Below are positions 9,628 through 22,118 of a stretch of 64,000 bases of DNA, piece after piece. How positions within the stretch are numbered: position 1 is the first letter of the stretch; the number at the start of each line of letters is the position of its first letter. The stretch covers positions 1-64,000 of the forward strand of contig CACFCI010000001.1 of the NCBI GenBank assembly GCA_902564785.1, read 5' to 3'. A program made the position numbers and the translations under genes. This DNA comes from an uncultured Pelagibacteraceae bacterium. GTDB taxonomy: Bacteria > Pseudomonadota > Alphaproteobacteria > Pelagibacterales > Pelagibacteraceae. Under the pieces are notes generated by a model that was not told the DNA's origin, searched no databases, and saw nothing but the letters and a program-made list of their open reading frames with translations.

Positions 9628-11109
9628 TTATTTACTTGCTATATTTGTGTTATGCATATTAATTAAATCAGTAACAGAAACTTCAATAGTTTTTATTAAT
9701 GGATCAGGATAAAAACCAAAAAACAAGATTGGTGCAGCCAAACAACTTAAAATAAAGTATTCAGATCTATTTAAATCTAAAATTTTTTTAAGATCTTCGT
9801 TTATTAATTTTCCAAATACTACTCTTTTATACAGCCACAACATGTATGCAGCACCTAAAATCACCCCAATACTAGCTATAACAGCTACTAAAAAATTATC
9901 CTTGAAAGCTCCCATTAATATTAAAAACTCACCAATAAATCCACTTGTTCCAGGTAAACCAAGAGACGCTAAAGCAAATAACATGAACAATATTGAATAT
10001 TTTGGAATTACAGAAACTAGTCCACCATACGTACTTATCAATCTAGAATGCATTCTGTCATAAACTACACCAACAGTTAAAAATAATGCTGCTGAAACTA
10101 AGCCATGGCTTATCATTTGAATTATACTTCCTTCAATACCTTGTTGTTGCAAAGTGAATATACCTAAAGTTACAAAGCCCATATGCGCTACTGATGAATA
10201 AGCAATCAACTTTTTCATATCTTCCTGCATTAAAGCTATCAGTGAAGTAAATATGATTGCTATAACACTCAAGGTGTAAATTAAAGGTGTAAATACCTCT
10301 GATGCAACTGGGAAAAGACCTAAAGAAAATCTTATAAAACCATATCCAGCCATCTTTAACAAAATTGCAGCTAGTAATACAGATCCTGCTGTAGGAGCTT
10401 CAACGTGAGCATCTGGTAACCATGTATGAACTGGCCACATAGGTGTTTTAACAGCAAATGAACTAAAAAATGCTAACCACAATAAATTTTGATATTTAAC
10501 ATCAATTCCAATATCGTATAGTTGAACCACGTCAGTTGTTCCTGTAATCCAATAAATTGAAATTATTGCAACCAACATCAAAACAGAACCTAACAATGTG
10601 TATAAAAAGAATTTGAATGCAGAATAAACTCTTCTTGCACCTCCCCAAATACCGATAATTAAAAACATTGGTATTAATCCAGCTTCAAAAAATAAATAGA
10701 ATACAACTAAATCAAGTGCACAGAAAACACCAATCATGAAACTTTCCATGATTAGAATTGCAATTAAAAAATCTCTTAATCTATTTTTAACAGAATTATT
10801 TACAGATATTATACAAAGGGGAGTTATAAATGTTGTTAATATTATAAATAAAATTGAAATACCATCAACTCCAACTTTATAATTAATAAATCCTTCAATC
10901 CATGTTCTATCTTCTACAAATTGAAAACTAGACGTTGATTGGTCAAAAGAAATCCAAAGATAAATCGAAATTAAAAAATTTACTACAGTTGTAAATAAAG
11001 CGACATATTTAGCAGTTAAATTATTTCCTTCTTTATCTTTGGTAAAAAATAAAAATAAAGCACCAACTATTGGTAATAATATTAAAGATGAAAGAATAGG
11101 AAAATTCAT
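9628..11109 (-). CDS. nuoM: NADH-quinone oxidoreductase subunit M
   Basis: Proton-pumping membrane subunit of complex I. At 493 aa it has about 14 helices. Family motifs include the conserved lysine/glutamate segments FEAGLIPMFLIIGIWGG and TWLPDAHVEAPTAGSV, and AYSSVAHMGFVTLGIF. It shares one base with nuoL and lies 1 nt from nuoN. Confidence 0.96.
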   Translation of the reverse strand: MNFPILSSLILLPIVGALFLFFTKDKEGNNLTAKYVALFTTVVNFLISIYLWISFDQSTSSFQFVEDRTWIEGFINYKVGVDGISILFIILTTFITPLCIISVNNSVKNRLRDFLIAILIMESFMIGVFCALDLVVFYLFFEAGLIPMFLIIGIWGGARRVYSAFKFFLYTLLGSVLMLVAIISIYWITGTTDVVQLYDIGIDVKYQNLLWLAFFSSFAVKTPMWPVHTWLPDAHVEAPTAGSVLLAAILLKMAGYGFIRFSLGLFPVASEVFTPLIYTLSVIAIIFTSLIALMQEDMKKLIAYSSVAHMGFVTLGIFTLQQQGIEGSIIQMISHGLVSAALFLTVGVVYDRMHSRLISTYGGLVSVIPKYSILFMLFALASLGLPGTSGFIGEFLILMGAFKDNFLVAVIASIGVILGAAYMLWLYKRVVFGKLINEDLKKILDLNRSEYFILSCLAAPILFFGFYPDPLIKTIEVSVTDLINMHNTNIASK

Positions 11110-13019
11110 TATTTAACTATTAAAAAAGTTAGTAAAGCAGAAAAACCTAACAACATTACAAATGCATATTGATAGATAAAACCACTTTGAAATTTAGTTG
11201 CTTTAATTGAACATTTTTTTATAAAAGAAGAAATTCCATCAGGACCAAAACCATCGATTATAGTTCCATCACAAAATTTCCACAAAAATAGACCTAGTTT
11301 TTTTGAGGATTTAATAAACAGCACATCGTACAACTCGTCAAAATACCATTTATTAACTAAAAAATTATATAAAGGTTTGTTCATAGAAACTATTGAATTA
11401 GGTAACTCTTTGTTTTTTACAAATAAGTAATAAGCAATTGGAATAGATACTAAAACTAAACAAGGTGTTAAAAGTAAAAACCATAAAGGTGGATGTATCG
11501 TGCTTAAAGGCTCTAAAAACTTAATAGACTCTGCCCAGAATAAATTATCACCATGACCAATAAATAGTCCTTTAAATAGAAATCCTGCAAATACCGCTCC
11601 TATTGAGAGGATAAATAAAGGAACAAGCATTACTAATGGAGACTCATGTGTTTCCTCTATCTTGATTTCTTTGTTATTGTACTCTCCATGGAAAGTTTTA
11701 AAGATTAATCTCCATGAATAAATAGATGTTAAAAATGCTGTAATTATTCCAATCCCAGCAGCATAATAACCAGTAGTATTACCTTTTAAATACGCAAATT
11801 CTATAATTGCATCTTTAGAATAAAATCCTGATAAAAATGGAAAACCTGTTAAAGCAAGTGTTCCAATAATCATTAAAGCATAGGTATATGGTAACTTTTT
11901 CCATACACCACCCATATTATTTATATTTTGCTCATCTTTAAATGCATGGATTACTGAACCAGATCCTAAAAATAATAAAGCTTTGAAAAATGCATGAGTA
12001 AATAAGTGAAACATGGCAACATTGTATGCACCTACTCCAGCTGCAAAAAACATATAACCAAGTTGGCTGCATGTAGAGTAAGCAATAATTTTTTTTATAT
12101 CTGTTTGAACTAAAGCGACAGTTGCTGCAAAGAATGCGGTAGTCATTCCAACGATAGTTATAAAATTTAGTATTAACGGTGAATATTCATAAACTGGAGA
12201 ACATCTTACTACTAAGAAAACACCAGCTGTTACCATCGTTGCTGCATGAATTAATGCAGAAACTGGAGTTGGACCCTCCATCGCATCGGGTAACCAAGTA
12301 TGTAGCAATATCTGTGCAGATTTACCCATTGCTCCAATAAATAGAAGTAAACAAACTAAATCTATTGCTTTAACTTCAAAACCTAAAAATGGTAAGTTTT
12401 TATCTACAACTGTTGGAATTTGTTGAAAAACTTCTGAGTAATTAACAGTTCCAAATAAATAAAATATTAAGAAAATTCCTAAAGCAAAACCAAAATCGCC
12501 GACTCTGTTTACAACAAATGCTTTAATGGCTGCAGCATTTGCACTTTCTTTTTTAAACCAGAAGCCAATTAGGAAGTAAGAACATAATCCAACACCTTCC
12601 CAACCAAAAAATAATTGAATAAAATTATCTGAAGTTACAAGCATCAACATCGCAAATGTGAACAATGATAAATAAGCCATAAATCTTGGCTTATGAGGGT
12701 CATGAGACATATAACCAATTGAGTAGATATGTACTAAAGCAGATACAGAAGTTACAACTACTAACATTACTGCTGATAAAGGATCAATTAACATTGACCA
12801 ATTTACATCAAGTGACCCAGAGCTTATCCAGGTTGCTATAACAATATTTTCTTCGTATTGATTTACAATCACTTGATAAAGAACATAAATTGATAAAAAT
12901 GCAGAAATAGAAACTAAAACACTTGTTACTATTTCTGAGTTTCTATCACCGATATATCTTCCAAAAAAACCAGAGATAATTGAAGCAATAAGTGGAAGAA
13001 ATATAATTGATAGTTCCAT
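11109..13019 (-). CDS. nuoL: NADH-quinone oxidoreductase subunit L
   Basis: Largest antiporter-like subunit of complex I (636 aa), carrying the distal proton channel and the long lateral helix. The motifs FFGWEGVGLCSYFLIGFW, TWLPDAMEGPTPVSALIHAA and AYSTCSQLGYMF are diagnostic. The C-terminal residues from about 540 form the amphipathic lateral helix and final membrane anchor. Confidence 0.97.
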   Translation of the reverse strand: MELSIIFLPLIASIISGFFGRYIGDRNSEIVTSVLVSISAFLSIYVLYQVIVNQYEENIVIATWISSGSLDVNWSMLIDPLSAVMLVVVTSVSALVHIYSIGYMSHDPHKPRFMAYLSLFTFAMLMLVTSDNFIQLFFGWEGVGLCSYFLIGFWFKKESANAAAIKAFVVNRVGDFGFALGIFLIFYLFGTVNYSEVFQQIPTVVDKNLPFLGFEVKAIDLVCLLLFIGAMGKSAQILLHTWLPDAMEGPTPVSALIHAATMVTAGVFLVVRCSPVYEYSPLILNFITIVGMTTAFFAATVALVQTDIKKIIAYSTCSQLGYMFFAAGVGAYNVAMFHLFTHAFFKALLFLGSGSVIHAFKDEQNINNMGGVWKKLPYTYALMIIGTLALTGFPFLSGFYSKDAIIEFAYLKGNTTGYYAAGIGIITAFLTSIYSWRLIFKTFHGEYNNKEIKIEETHESPLVMLVPLFILSIGAVFAGFLFKGLFIGHGDNLFWAESIKFLEPLSTIHPPLWFLLLTPCLVLVSIPIAYYLFVKNKELPNSIVSMNKPLYNFLVNKWYFDELYDVLFIKSSKKLGLFLWKFCDGTIIDGFGPDGISSFIKKCSIKATKFQSGFIYQYAFVMLLGFSALLTFLIVK

Positions 13020-13021
13020 GA

Positions 13022-13333
13022 TTATCCTTTCAACTTATCAATTTCTTCAACTCGTATTGTTCCAGAATTTCTGAAATAGACAACAATGATTGCTAATCCT
13101 ATAGCTGCTTCTGCAGCTGCAACAGTAAGAATAAATAAAGTAAAGACTTGTCCTGCCAAATCTCCTAAATAAATAGAAAAAGCAACTAAATTGATATTTA
13201 CAGCTAGTAATATCAATTCAATACTCATTAAAATGACAATGATGTTCTTCCTATTAAGGAATATACCAATTACTCCAATTGAAAATATCACTGCTCCTAA
13301 AGTTAAATAATGTCCTAAACCTATATCAATCAT
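13022..13333 (-). CDS. nuoK: NADH-quinone oxidoreductase subunit K
   Basis: Small three-helix membrane subunit of complex I (103 aa). The conserved glutamates of the proton path are visible in [16 protein letters not shown] and [13 protein letters not shown]. It overlaps nuoJ by 8 nt and is followed 2 nt later by nuoL. Confidence 0.96.
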   Translation of the reverse strand: MIDIGLGHYLTLGAVIFSIGVIGIFLNRKNIIVILMSIELILLAVNINLVAFSIYLGDLAGQVFTLFILTVAAAEAAIGLAIIVVYFRNSGTIRVEEIDKLKG

Positions 13334-13958
13334 CTATTTTAACCCCTTTATTACTCTGAACTTCTAACACCTCAACACCTTCTGCTCTTTCTCTAGATAT
13401 TTGCTTGATATAACTTTGTCTTTTTACACCTGATCTTTGTCTAAATGTTAATACAATAGCCCCAACCATAGCTACTAACAGGATCATTCCACTTATTTGA
13501 AACACATGAATATAATCTGTGTATAAAATCTGTCCTAATGAGTGAGTATTGCTAATGCTTGTTTGAGCAATTGAATTATTAATATCAAAAATTTCTGGTT
13601 TATATTTCCAACCACCAATTACAATTATTACTTCAACGAATATAAGCGTACTGATAATTAATCCTACCGGGATATGTTTGGAACTTTGTTGACCTGCAAA
13701 CCATTGATTTTTTTGTTGGGCTACGTTTAACATCATAACAACAAATAAAAACAGAACTGCAACAGCTCCAACATAAACAATTAGCATTATCATTCCCAAA
13801 AATTCAGCACCAATCATTATAAAAAGACAAGAAATACTTATGAAATCAAGAATTAAGAAAAATACTGAGTGAACAGTATTTTTAGAAGCAGTAACCATTA
13901 TAGCTGAAACAACAGCAATTATAGAAAATGTATAAAAGAAAATAGCGTGTGCAATCAT
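13326..13958 (-). CDS. nuoJ: NADH-quinone oxidoreductase subunit J
   Basis: Membrane subunit of complex I (210 aa, five helices), adjacent to NuoK and NuoA. The conserved third-helix region [20 protein letters not shown] is present. A charged tail (about residues 172-210) extends into the cytosol. It lies 2 nt after nuoI. Confidence 0.95.
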   Translation of the reverse strand: MIAHAIFFYTFSIIAVVSAIMVTASKNTVHSVFFLILDFISISCLFIMIGAEFLGMIMLIVYVGAVAVLFLFVVMMLNVAQQKNQWFAGQQSSKHIPVGLIISTLIFVEVIIVIGGWKYKPEIFDINNSIAQTSISNTHSLGQILYTDYIHVFQISGMILLVAMVGAIVLTFRQRSGVKRQSYIKQISRERAEGVEVLEVQSNKGVKIDD

Positions 13959-13960
13959 TT

Positions 13961-14446
13961 TTATCTGTGGATATTGTCAGCTTTAATATTAGCCTCTAAA
14001 ACATTCTCCCATCTATCACCATTATCTAATAACTTTTCTTTTGTATAATAAAGTTCTTCTCGTGTTTCTGTTGAAAATTCAAAATTTGGACCTTGTACTA
14101 TTGCATCTACTGGACAAGACTCTTCACATAATCCACAATAAATACATTTCATCATATCAATATCGTAACGTGTTGTTTTTCTACTTCCGTCTTCTCTTTC
14201 AGTAGATTCTATTGTTATTGCTTGTGCAGGACATACTGCTTCACATAATTTACAAGCAATACATCTTTCTTCTCCATTTGGATATCTTCTTAAAGCATGC
14301 TCACCTCTAAAACGAGGACTTATTTTACCTTTTTCAAAAGGGTAATTAATTGTTTTTTTTGATTTAAATAATTCTTTAATAGCAATAAATAAACCACCGA
14401 TGAAGTCAGTCATAAATATTGTTTTAAAAAATCTTGAAATATTCAT
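13961..14446 (-). CDS. nuoI: NADH-quinone oxidoreductase subunit I
   Basis: Peripheral-arm subunit holding iron-sulfur clusters N6a and N6b. Two 4Fe-4S ligand motifs are visible: [12 protein letters not shown] (near 61) and [12 protein letters not shown] (near 100). At 161 aa it is the usual length for alphaproteobacterial NuoI. Confidence 0.97.
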   Translation of the reverse strand: MNISRFFKTIFMTDFIGGLFIAIKELFKSKKTINYPFEKGKISPRFRGEHALRRYPNGEERCIACKLCEAVCPAQAITIESTEREDGSRKTTRYDIDMMKCIYCGLCEESCPVDAIVQGPNFEFSTETREELYYTKEKLLDNGDRWENVLEANIKADNIHR

Positions 14447-14448
14447 TA

Positions 14449-15447
14449 TTAATTCACTGGTAAAAGATTAAAATAAAATAAATAGCTAGATGTTAATACT
14501 ACCCAAATTAAAGAAAGAGGAAGAAATACTTTCCAACCAAGTCTCATTAATTGATCATATCTGTATCTAGGCACTATTGCCTTAACTAAAGCAAAAAGAA
14601 TGAATAAAAGAAGAATTTTTAATATTAACCAAATTGCTCCTGGTACTAAAGTGAATGGATAAATATCAATAGGAGACATCCAGCCACCTAAGAATAATAT
14701 TGCTCCCATTGCGCACATTAATAAAATATTTGCATACTCTCCTAACCAAAACATAGCATACATCATTCCTGAATATTCTGTTTGGTAACCAGCAACCAAC
14801 TCCGCTTCTGCCTCTGGTAAGTCAAAAGGAGGTCTATTCGTTTCAGCTAAAGCAGAAATAAAGAATATTACAAACATTGGAAATAATGGGATTACAAACC
14901 ACATATTTTGTTGAGCAATAACGATGTCGTTTAAATTCAGTGAACCTACACAAAGTAAAACGTTGATAATTATTACACCAATTGAAACTTCATAAGATAC
15001 CATTTGAGCTGCAGAACGAATTGCTCCAAGAAAAGGATATTTCGAGTTTGATGCCCACCCACCCATGATTATTCCATAGACACCTAGTGAAGAAACAGCA
15101 AATAAATAAAGAATTCCAACATTGATATCGGCCAAAACCTGAGTTGCGCTAAATGGAATTACAGCCCATGCGATCAAAGCTAAAGTCATAGTCACTATAG
15201 GAGCCAATATAAAAATTACTTTATTTGAGCTAGATGGAATAATGATCTCTTTAAATATATATTTTAAAGCATCAGCTAAAGATTGTAATAAACCAAACGG
15301 ACCAACAACGTTTGGTCCTTGTCTTTTTTGAACAAAAGCCCAAACTCTTCTATCTAGCCAAACAATCATTGCTACAGAAACAAGAACAGGAACTAGTAAG
15401 AATAAAATTTTATAAACTTCTTGAAAAACTATGCTCAAGTATTCCAT
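14449..15447 (-). CDS. nuoH: NADH-quinone oxidoreductase subunit H
   Basis: Membrane subunit forming the quinone-binding site with NuoB and NuoD (332 aa, eight helices). Diagnostic segments are [20 protein letters not shown] and [20 protein letters not shown], plus [20 protein letters not shown] near the C-terminus. Confidence 0.97.
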   Translation of the reverse strand: MEYLSIVFQEVYKILFLLVPVLVSVAMIVWLDRRVWAFVQKRQGPNVVGPFGLLQSLADALKYIFKEIIIPSSSNKVIFILAPIVTMTLALIAWAVIPFSATQVLADINVGILYLFAVSSLGVYGIIMGGWASNSKYPFLGAIRSAAQMVSYEVSIGVIIINVLLCVGSLNLNDIVIAQQNMWFVIPLFPMFVIFFISALAETNRPPFDLPEAEAELVAGYQTEYSGMMYAMFWLGEYANILLMCAMGAILFLGGWMSPIDIYPFTLVPGAIWLILKILLLFILFALVKAIVPRYRYDQLMRLGWKVFLPLSLIWVVLTSSYLFYFNLLPVN

Positions 15448-15448
15448 A

Positions 15449-17476
15449 TTAACCTTCTGTACCTGTTAATTTAAAATTTAGTTTAGAATTATTACATTCA
15501 ACCATCGTTTTTGATGACCTTGCAATAACATTTGAAAAATAATAATCTTTTACTTTGATTGTTAAAGTTTCATTTTGAAACTCATTAGTAAAATTATTAA
15601 TGTCATTTACTTGTTTTTCCTTTTGTAAATTTAAATAATTAAACATGCTGCTTTCTAATTCATCTTTGTCATTAAATAATTTTCTATTATTCATAAATTC
15701 AGCGAGTTCGTTTATTATTTGCCAATCTTCTTTTGCTTCACCTGGTGGATAAGATGCTTTGAAGGCTTTTTGAATTTTTCCCTCTAAATTTGTGAAGTAT
15801 CCGTCTTGTTCAGTATAAGCAGCGCCTGGTAAAATAATATCAGCAGACTCAGCACCTTTATCACCATGGCTACCTTGGTAAATTATAAATTCATCTTTTT
15901 TATCAAATTCTAAATTGTCTTGACCTACAAGATAAACAATATCAAATTTATGTTCTTTTAAATCACTTATTAAGTTATTTTCATTATTAATTATTCCAAG
16001 ATCAATATTTCCTACAGTTGCTGCATCAGTTGATAAAATATTTAAAGAGTTCCATTCATCTGAAATTTTATTATTTTTTGATAAAAATGCTTTGGTTTTA
16101 TTAAATAAAAATTCTGAAGACTTTAATCTAAGTAGAGACTCACCAATAATGATTATTGGTTTTTTTGAATTTATAATTTCTTTAGATACGTCATGATTTC
16201 CCTCAAGAATATTATTTAAAGTTTGCGTTTGACCATCTAAACTTTGATAAGGATAAGTTAAATCACCAGCATCATTAAGTGAAATAATTTTTGTATTATT
16301 GTTTAAGTAAGCTTTTCTAATTCTAGCATTTAAAATTGTTGCTTCATATCTTGGGTTTGCGCCTGCTATAAAGATTAAATCTGCTTCCTCAATGCCATTT
16401 ATAGAAGAATTAAATAAATAGTTTTCTCTTTTTGAAGTATTTATGAATCTGTTATCAGATCTTGACTCGTAATTTTTAGTATCAATTGTTCGATCAAAAA
16501 ATTCTTTAAAAATATAACTAGTCTCCATATTGGTTAAATCGCCAACAAAGCCACATATTTTTTCTTTTGATGTGTTTTCAAATTTAGATTTAATTATTTT
16601 ATACACTTCATCCCATGAAGCCTTTTCAAACTTACCGTTGTATTTGATAAATGGAACATCTAATCTTTGATGTAGAAGACCATCACAAGCATATCTTGTT
16701 TTGTCTGATATCCATTCCTCATTAATATCTTCATTTATAATTGGAAGTACTCTTTTGACTTCCCAATCATATGTATCTACTCTTACATTTGATCCTATTG
16801 CATCCATTACATCAATTGTTTCAGTTTTCTTTAATTCCCATGGTCTAGCTTCAAATACATAAGGTTTTGATGTTAGTGCTCCCACTGGACATAAATCTAC
16901 AACGTTAGCAGATAATTCAGATTGCATTGATTGCTCTAGATAAGTCGTAATTTGCATATCTTCACCTCTTCCAATAGCGCCAAGCTCTGGAACTCCCGCA
17001 ACTTCCGTTGCAAATCTCACACATCTCGTACAGTGAATACATCTTGTCATTTGAGTTTTAATCAATGGTCCCATATTTTTTTCAGGAACAGCTCTTTTAT
17101 TTTCTTTAAATCTTGATTTATCTACTCCGTAGTACATTGATTGATCCTGAAGATCACATTCACCACCTTGATCACATACTGGGCAATCTAAGGGATGGTT
17201 AGCTAATAAAAATTCCATCACTCCTTTACGAGCTTTTTCTACTAAAGCAGTATTTGTTTTAATGTTCATACCCTCAGCAGCTGGCATAGCGCAGGAAGCA
17301 ATTGGTTTAGGAGACTTTTCCATTTCAACTAAACACATTCTACAATTACCTGCTATCGATAATTTTTCATGGTAACAAAATCTTGGAATTTCTACTCCAG
17401 CTTTTTCGCAAGCTTGAAGAACAGTTAAACCCTCTTCAACTTCAACTTCGATTTCATTTACTTTTAATTTAAGCAT
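15449..17476 (-). CDS. nuoG: NADH-quinone oxidoreductase subunit G
   Basis: Large iron-sulfur subunit of the NADH-oxidising arm (675 aa). The N-terminus has a 2Fe-2S ferredoxin domain ([19 protein letters not shown]), then the [18 protein letters not shown] histidine/cysteine cluster N5 site and the [17 protein letters not shown] cluster. The C-terminal molybdopterin-oxidoreductase-like domain has no cofactor. It overlaps nuoF by 8 nt. Confidence 0.96.
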   Translation of the reverse strand: MLKLKVNEIEVEVEEGLTVLQACEKAGVEIPRFCYHEKLSIAGNCRMCLVEMEKSPKPIASCAMPAAEGMNIKTNTALVEKARKGVMEFLLANHPLDCPVCDQGGECDLQDQSMYYGVDKSRFKENKRAVPEKNMGPLIKTQMTRCIHCTRCVRFATEVAGVPELGAIGRGEDMQITTYLEQSMQSELSANVVDLCPVGALTSKPYVFEARPWELKKTETIDVMDAIGSNVRVDTYDWEVKRVLPIINEDINEEWISDKTRYACDGLLHQRLDVPFIKYNGKFEKASWDEVYKIIKSKFENTSKEKICGFVGDLTNMETSYIFKEFFDRTIDTKNYESRSDNRFINTSKRENYLFNSSINGIEEADLIFIAGANPRYEATILNARIRKAYLNNNTKIISLNDAGDLTYPYQSLDGQTQTLNNILEGNHDVSKEIINSKKPIIIIGESLLRLKSSEFLFNKTKAFLSKNNKISDEWNSLNILSTDAATVGNIDLGIINNENNLISDLKEHKFDIVYLVGQDNLEFDKKDEFIIYQGSHGDKGAESADIILPGAAYTEQDGYFTNLEGKIQKAFKASYPPGEAKEDWQIINELAEFMNNRKLFNDKDELESSMFNYLNLQKEKQVNDINNFTNEFQNETLTIKVKDYYFSNVIARSSKTMVECNNSKLNFKLTGTEG

Positions 17477-18800
17477 TTTTTTTATCCAATAAATGTTGAT
17501 CTACCAAATATGGAATACTGTTTTTCTTTTGAACAATAGGATCCAAATTGTTTCTTTTCTCAATTTCTTTTTTAAAGTGTCTAAGCAATCCTTGAACTGG
17601 CCATGATGAACCTTCTCCAAAAGCACAAATAGTATGTCCTGCAATTTGATTTGTAACATCACCTAACATATCTACTTCATCCTTCGTTGCATCACCTTTT
17701 GCCATTCTCTCAAGCATTCTCCACATCCAACCAGAACCTTCTCTACAAGGTGTACATTGACCACAACTCTCATGTTTATAAAATCTTGCAATCCTTGCCA
17801 TACATTTAATTATGTCCTGATCTTTATTAATGACCACTATGCCTGCCGTTCCTAAACCACTTTTCTCAGCCATAAGTGAGTCAAAATCCATAGTTAATGT
17901 TTCACATTTCTCTTTAGGAATTAGAGGCATTGAAGAACCACCAGGAATTACTGCTTGAAGATTATCCCAACCTCCAATAACACCACCTGCATGAACTTCT
18001 ATCAATTCTTTTAAAGGGATATTCATTTCTTCCTCAACATTGCACGGTGTATTAACATTTCCAGAAATACAAAAAATTTTGGTTCCAGTATTTTTTTCTC
18101 TTCCTAAAGAAGCAAACCATTTGCCTCCTCTTCTTAAAATGGTTGGAACCACTGCAATTGTTTCAACGTTATTTATTATTGTAGGACATCCATATAGGCC
18201 AATCAAAGCTGGGAAAGGTGGTTTTAATCTAGGTTGACCTTTTTTACCTTCTAAACTTTCAAGTAGCGCAGTCTCTTCACCACAAATATATGCACCAGCT
18301 CCGTAATGAATATAAATATCTAAATCCCATCCTGTACCAGCTGCATTTTTACCTAACAATTTTTTTTCATAAGCTTCATCTATTGCTGCTTGAAGTTTTT
18401 GACCATCAACAAAATATTCTCCTCTTATGTAAATATAACAAACATGTGCTTGGACTGCATAAGATGCTATTAAACAACCTTCTATTAATTTGTGAGGTTC
18501 AAATCTTAAAATGTCTCTATCTTTGCAAGTACCTGGTTCAGACTCATCGCCGTTAATAACTAAGTAATGTGGTCTAGATCCAACTTCTTTTGGTGCAAAT
18601 GACCATTTTAAACCTGTAGGAAATCCTGCCCCACCTCGACCTCTTAACTGAGATTCTTTAATTTCATTAATTATCCAATCTCTTCCTTTGTCAGTAATTT
18701 CTTTTGTATTTACCCAATCACCTCTCGCTTGCGATGAAGATACATCTGAACCTTTATCGTTATATAAATTTTGAAAAATTCTATCTTGATCTTTAAGCAT
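17469..18800 (-). CDS. nuoF: NADH-quinone oxidoreductase subunit F
   Basis: NADH-binding, FMN-containing subunit of complex I (443 aa). Visible motifs are the NADH/FMN site [33 protein letters not shown], and the N3 4Fe-4S ligands in [12 protein letters not shown] plus a downstream cysteine in [10 protein letters not shown]. It overlaps nuoE by 8 nt. Confidence 0.97.
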   Translation of the reverse strand: MLKDQDRIFQNLYNDKGSDVSSSQARGDWVNTKEITDKGRDWIINEIKESQLRGRGGAGFPTGLKWSFAPKEVGSRPHYLVINGDESEPGTCKDRDILRFEPHKLIEGCLIASYAVQAHVCYIYIRGEYFVDGQKLQAAIDEAYEKKLLGKNAAGTGWDLDIYIHYGAGAYICGEETALLESLEGKKGQPRLKPPFPALIGLYGCPTIINNVETIAVVPTILRRGGKWFASLGREKNTGTKIFCISGNVNTPCNVEEEMNIPLKELIEVHAGGVIGGWDNLQAVIPGGSSMPLIPKEKCETLTMDFDSLMAEKSGLGTAGIVVINKDQDIIKCMARIARFYKHESCGQCTPCREGSGWMWRMLERMAKGDATKDEVDMLGDVTNQIAGHTICAFGEGSSWPVQGLLRHFKKEIEKRNNLDPIVQKKNSIPYLVDQHLLDKKNA

Positions 18801-19401
18801 TTTTAAAATCCATTAAGGTTTTTCTGTTATTTTCTGGTTCATTATTTACTCTTCCTCTATATGAACCTGGTTTTGGAGTTTCTCCATTTAAAATTTTATC
18901 TAAAATATCTAAAGTTTTTTGTTTATCTAAATCTTCATAATAGTCATCATTAATTTGCATCATTGGGGCATTGACACATGCCCCTAAACATTCAACTTCC
19001 ATCCATGAACAACTTTTATTATTAGATAATTCATACTCATTTTCAGAAATTTTTTCCTTACATGCCTCAACTAATTTATTTGCACCTCTTATCATACAGG
19101 GTGTTGTGGTGCATACTTGAACAAAGTATTTGCCTACAGGAGCTAAATTATACATTGTATAAAAAGTAGCTACTTCATAAACTTTAATATAAGGCATATC
19201 TAAAAACTTGGCGATGTACTTCATTGCAGCTAATGGTATCCAATTATCATTTTGTTTTTGAGCAATATAAAGTAAAGCCATTACAGCACTTTGCTGTTTG
19301 CCTTCAGGATATTTTGCAACAATAACATTTGCTGCTTCTAGAGATGAAGAATTAAATTCAAAATTTTCTGGCTGGTCTTTTGCTGGTCTTCTTAAACTCA
19401 T
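18793..19401 (-). CDS. nuoE: NADH-quinone oxidoreductase subunit E
   Basis: Thioredoxin-fold subunit carrying the 2Fe-2S cluster N1a (202 aa). The four cysteine ligands lie in [10 protein letters not shown] and [11 protein letters not shown]. The start overlaps the nuoD stop by 4 nt (ATGA-type junction), indicating translational coupling. Confidence 0.96.
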   Translation of the reverse strand: MSLRRPAKDQPENFEFNSSSLEAANVIVAKYPEGKQQSAVMALLYIAQKQNDNWIPLAAMKYIAKFLDMPYIKVYEVATFYTMYNLAPVGKYFVQVCTTTPCMIRGANKLVEACKEKISENEYELSNNKSCSWMEVECLGACVNAPMMQINDDYYEDLDKQKTLDILDKILNGETPKPGSYRGRVNNEPENNRKTLMDFKNA

Positions 19402-20573
19402 CTGTCTACCTCACCGAAAACAATATCTAAAGAACCCAATACCGCAGGCACATCAGCTAACATATGACCTTTAATTAAATAATCCATTGATTGTAAATGT
19501 GAAAATCCTGGTGCTCTTATTTTGCATTTGTAAGGTTTACTTGATCCATCTGATATTAAGTAAACTCCAAATTCTCCTTTTGGTGCCTCAACTGCTGTAT
19601 AAATCTCATCTTTTGGAACTCTGTATCCCTCTGTGAAAAGTTTAAAATGATGTATTAAAGCTTCCATTGATTGCTTGATTTGTGCTTTAGGTGGGGGACT
19701 AATTTTACCATCTAATGATTTAATTGGACCTTTTTCCATTTTAGATAGACATTGTTTAATAATTGAAACACTTTCTTTCATTTCTTCAATTCTACATAAA
19801 TATCTGTCGTAACAATCTCCATTTTTTCCAACTGGAATTTTAAAGTCTAAACTTTTATAACAGTCATAAGGTTGAGATTTTCTTAAATCCCATGGAACAC
19901 CCGAGCCTCTAATCATCACTCCTGAAAAAGAATAATCTAATGCATCTTCTTTTGTGACTACTCCAATATCAACATTTCTTTGTTTAAAAATTCTATTATC
20001 AGTTAGTAAACTTTCTAAATCGTTTATTATTTTTGGAAAAGTTTCACAAAATTTTGCAATATCTTCTTCTAAACCTTTTGGTAGGTCTTGATGAACACCA
20101 CCTGCTCTAAAGTAATTTGCATGAAGCCTTGATCCTGAGGCTCTCTCATAAAATGTCATTAATGTCTCTCTTTCCTCAAAACCCCATAGAGATGGAGTTA
20201 ATGCTCCTACATCAAGTGCTTGAGTTGTGACATTTAAAATATGACTTAAGATTCTTCCAATCTCACAAAATATAACTCTTATATATTGCGCTCTGATTGG
20301 TACATCTACATTGAGTATTTTTTCAACAGCTAGAGCGAAAGCATGTTCCTGATTCATTGGAGCTACATAATCTAAACGATCAAAATAAGGAACTGCCTGC
20401 ATATAAGTTTTGTTTTCTATAAGTTTTTCTGTTCCTCTATGAAGTAAACCAATGTGAGGATCTGCCTTTTCAACTACTTCGCCATCTAGCTCTAAGATTA
20501 GTCTTAGAACACCATGAGCTGCAGGATGCTGAGGACCAAAATTTAAATTTAAATTTTTAATTTTTTTTGTCAT
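19398..20573 (-). CDS. nuoD: NADH-quinone oxidoreductase subunit D
   Basis: 49-kDa subunit forming the quinone cavity with NuoB and NuoH. I place the start at the internal Met ([21 protein letters not shown]) rather than the upstream Met of the ORF track. The extra 26 residues have no family counterpart and would overlap nuoC by 95 nt instead of 17 nt. The conserved [26 protein letters not shown] and C-terminal DIVFGEVDR are present. Confidence 0.95.
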   Translation of the reverse strand: MTKKIKNLNLNFGPQHPAAHGVLRLILELDGEVVEKADPHIGLLHRGTEKLIENKTYMQAVPYFDRLDYVAPMNQEHAFALAVEKILNVDVPIRAQYIRVIFCEIGRILSHILNVTTQALDVGALTPSLWGFEERETLMTFYERASGSRLHANYFRAGGVHQDLPKGLEEDIAKFCETFPKIINDLESLLTDNRIFKQRNVDIGVVTKEDALDYSFSGVMIRGSGVPWDLRKSQPYDCYKSLDFKIPVGKNGDCYDRYLCRIEEMKESVSIIKQCLSKMEKGPIKSLDGKISPPPKAQIKQSMEALIHHFKLFTEGYRVPKDEIYTAVEAPKGEFGVYLISDGSSKPYKCKIRAPGFSHLQSMDYLIKGHMLADVPAVLGSLDIVFGEVDR

Positions 20574-21162
20574 TATTTTCAATTTCTTCTTTGATGTATT
20601 GTGTTCCTTCCCAAGGACTTTCATAATCAAAATTTCTATAATTTTGCTCAAGTTTCACTGGTTCGCTAATCACTTTTTTTTGATCTTCGCTATATCTGAC
20701 TTCTGAGTGACCAGTTAATGGAAAATCTTTTCTTAATGGATGACCTTCAAATCCATAATCCGTTAATATTCTTCGTAGGTCAGGATGATCTTTAAATGAT
20801 ACTCCATACATATCAAAAACTTCTCTCTCCATCCAATTTGCTGAAGGAAAAATGCTGGATAATGATGGGATAACTTCATTTTCTGCAATACAGTATTTTA
20901 AAATCAATCTTTGATTAAATTCATGGCTTAAAAACAAATACACTACTTCAAATCTTTGATTGTTTTCAGGATAATCTACTGCAGTAATATCTATTAATTG
21001 GCTAAATTTTGTATCTTGGTTTGTTTTTAAAAATAAAGTTACATCAATTAAATCGTCTTTATCTATATCTATATAAATTTGATTATGTTTTATTTTTGTA
21101 TTATTGATTTTTGTAGTTAACTCAGAGTTAATTTTTTTTTCTAGATCTTCTAAATTTTTCAT
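20557..21162 (-). CDS. nuoC: NADH-quinone oxidoreductase subunit C
   Basis: 30-kDa subunit of the peripheral arm (201 aa). The family signature ERESWDMYGVxFxGHPDLRR is represented by [20 protein letters not shown], followed by [19 protein letters not shown]. It overlaps nuoD by 17 nt and lies 2 nt after nuoB. Confidence 0.96.
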   Translation of the reverse strand: MKNLEDLEKKINSELTTKINNTKIKHNQIYIDIDKDDLIDVTLFLKTNQDTKFSQLIDITAVDYPENNQRFEVVYLFLSHEFNQRLILKYCIAENEVIPSLSSIFPSANWMEREVFDMYGVSFKDHPDLRRILTDYGFEGHPLRKDFPLTGHSEVRYSEDQKKVISEPVKLEQNYRNFDYESPWEGTQYIKEEIENNDKKN

Positions 21163-21164
21163 AG

Positions 21165-21680
21165 CTATCTAATAAAAGATCCTTTTTTTCTAATTTTTTT
21201 TTGTAATTGAAGTATTCCATATAACAATGCCTCTGCTGATGGGGGGCATCCTGGTACGTACACATCTACTGGAACAATACGATCACAACCTCTAACAACT
21301 GAATATGAATAATGATAATAGCCACCTCCATTTGCACAACTACCCATAGAGATTACATATCTAGGTTCAGGCATCTGGTCATAAACTTTTCTTAAAGCTG
21401 GAGCCATTTTATTTGTTAATGTTCCTGCAACTATCATAACATCTGATTGTCTAGGTGATCCTCTTGGTGCAGCACCAAATCTTTCCAAATCATATCTTGG
21501 CATTGCTGTCTGCATCATTTCAACGGCACAACATGCTAAACCAAAAGTCATCCAATGAAGCGATCCTGATCTAGACCAATTAATTAAATTATCTATTGAG
21601 GTAGTTATAAAACCGTTCTTACTAAAATCTTCTGCGAGTTGTTTAAATTCCTCAGGAACTTGATCTATTTTATTATTCAT
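21165..21680 (-). CDS. nuoB: NADH-quinone oxidoreductase subunit B
   Basis: Subunit carrying the terminal cluster N2 that reduces quinone (171 aa). The tandem cysteines in [11 protein letters not shown], and the ligands in [20 protein letters not shown] and [13 protein letters not shown], are all present. Confidence 0.97.
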   Translation of the reverse strand: MNNKIDQVPEEFKQLAEDFSKNGFITTSIDNLINWSRSGSLHWMTFGLACCAVEMMQTAMPRYDLERFGAAPRGSPRQSDVMIVAGTLTNKMAPALRKVYDQMPEPRYVISMGSCANGGGYYHYSYSVVRGCDRIVPVDVYVPGCPPSAEALLYGILQLQKKIRKKGSFIR

Positions 21681-21694
21681 TGTGGTTTATATAT

Positions 21695-22063
21695 TTATTC
21701 CCAGTCTAAAGCACCTTTTTTCCATTCATAAATAAAACCTATAGTAAGTATGAACAAAAAAATCATCATTGATGAAAAACCTAATAATCCAATATTTCCA
21801 AGAGATATCGCCCATGGAAATAAAAATGCTATCTCTAAATCAAAAATAATAAATAGAATTGCTACCAAATAAAACCTTACATCAAATTCCATTCTTGAGT
21901 CTTGAAATGGTTCAAAACCACACTCATAAGCTGAAAGTTTTTCAGGATCAGGTTTTTTTGGTGATAAAATAAAGTTTACTACGACAAAAGCACAACTCAA
22001 ACCAAGAGCCAGAACTAAAAATATTATTATCGGTAAGTAATCTTTTAAAAAATCAGATAACAT
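21695..22063 (-). CDS. nuoA: NADH-quinone oxidoreductase subunit A
   Basis: Three-helix membrane subunit (122 aa) and first gene of the 14-gene nuo operon. The conserved loop [24 protein letters not shown] and the acidic residues in [14 protein letters not shown] are visible. About 87 nt separate it from the upstream tRNA-Asp gene, so the operon promoter must lie there or further upstream. Confidence 0.96.
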   Translation of the reverse strand: MLSDFLKDYLPIIIFLVLALGLSCAFVVVNFILSPKKPDPEKLSAYECGFEPFQDSRMEFDVRFYLVAILFIIFDLEIAFLFPWAISLGNIGLLGFSSMMIFLFILTIGFIYEWKKGALDWE

Positions 22064-22118
22064 GGAATTCTATATATCAGTTTTTATCTGTTGTTGAAGG
22101 GCTGATACGTCACATTTT

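Noticed and set aside
20574-20651. Upstream extension of nuoD in the ORF track
   Set aside because: The additional 26 residues lie inside nuoC and are not part of the NuoD family N-terminus.
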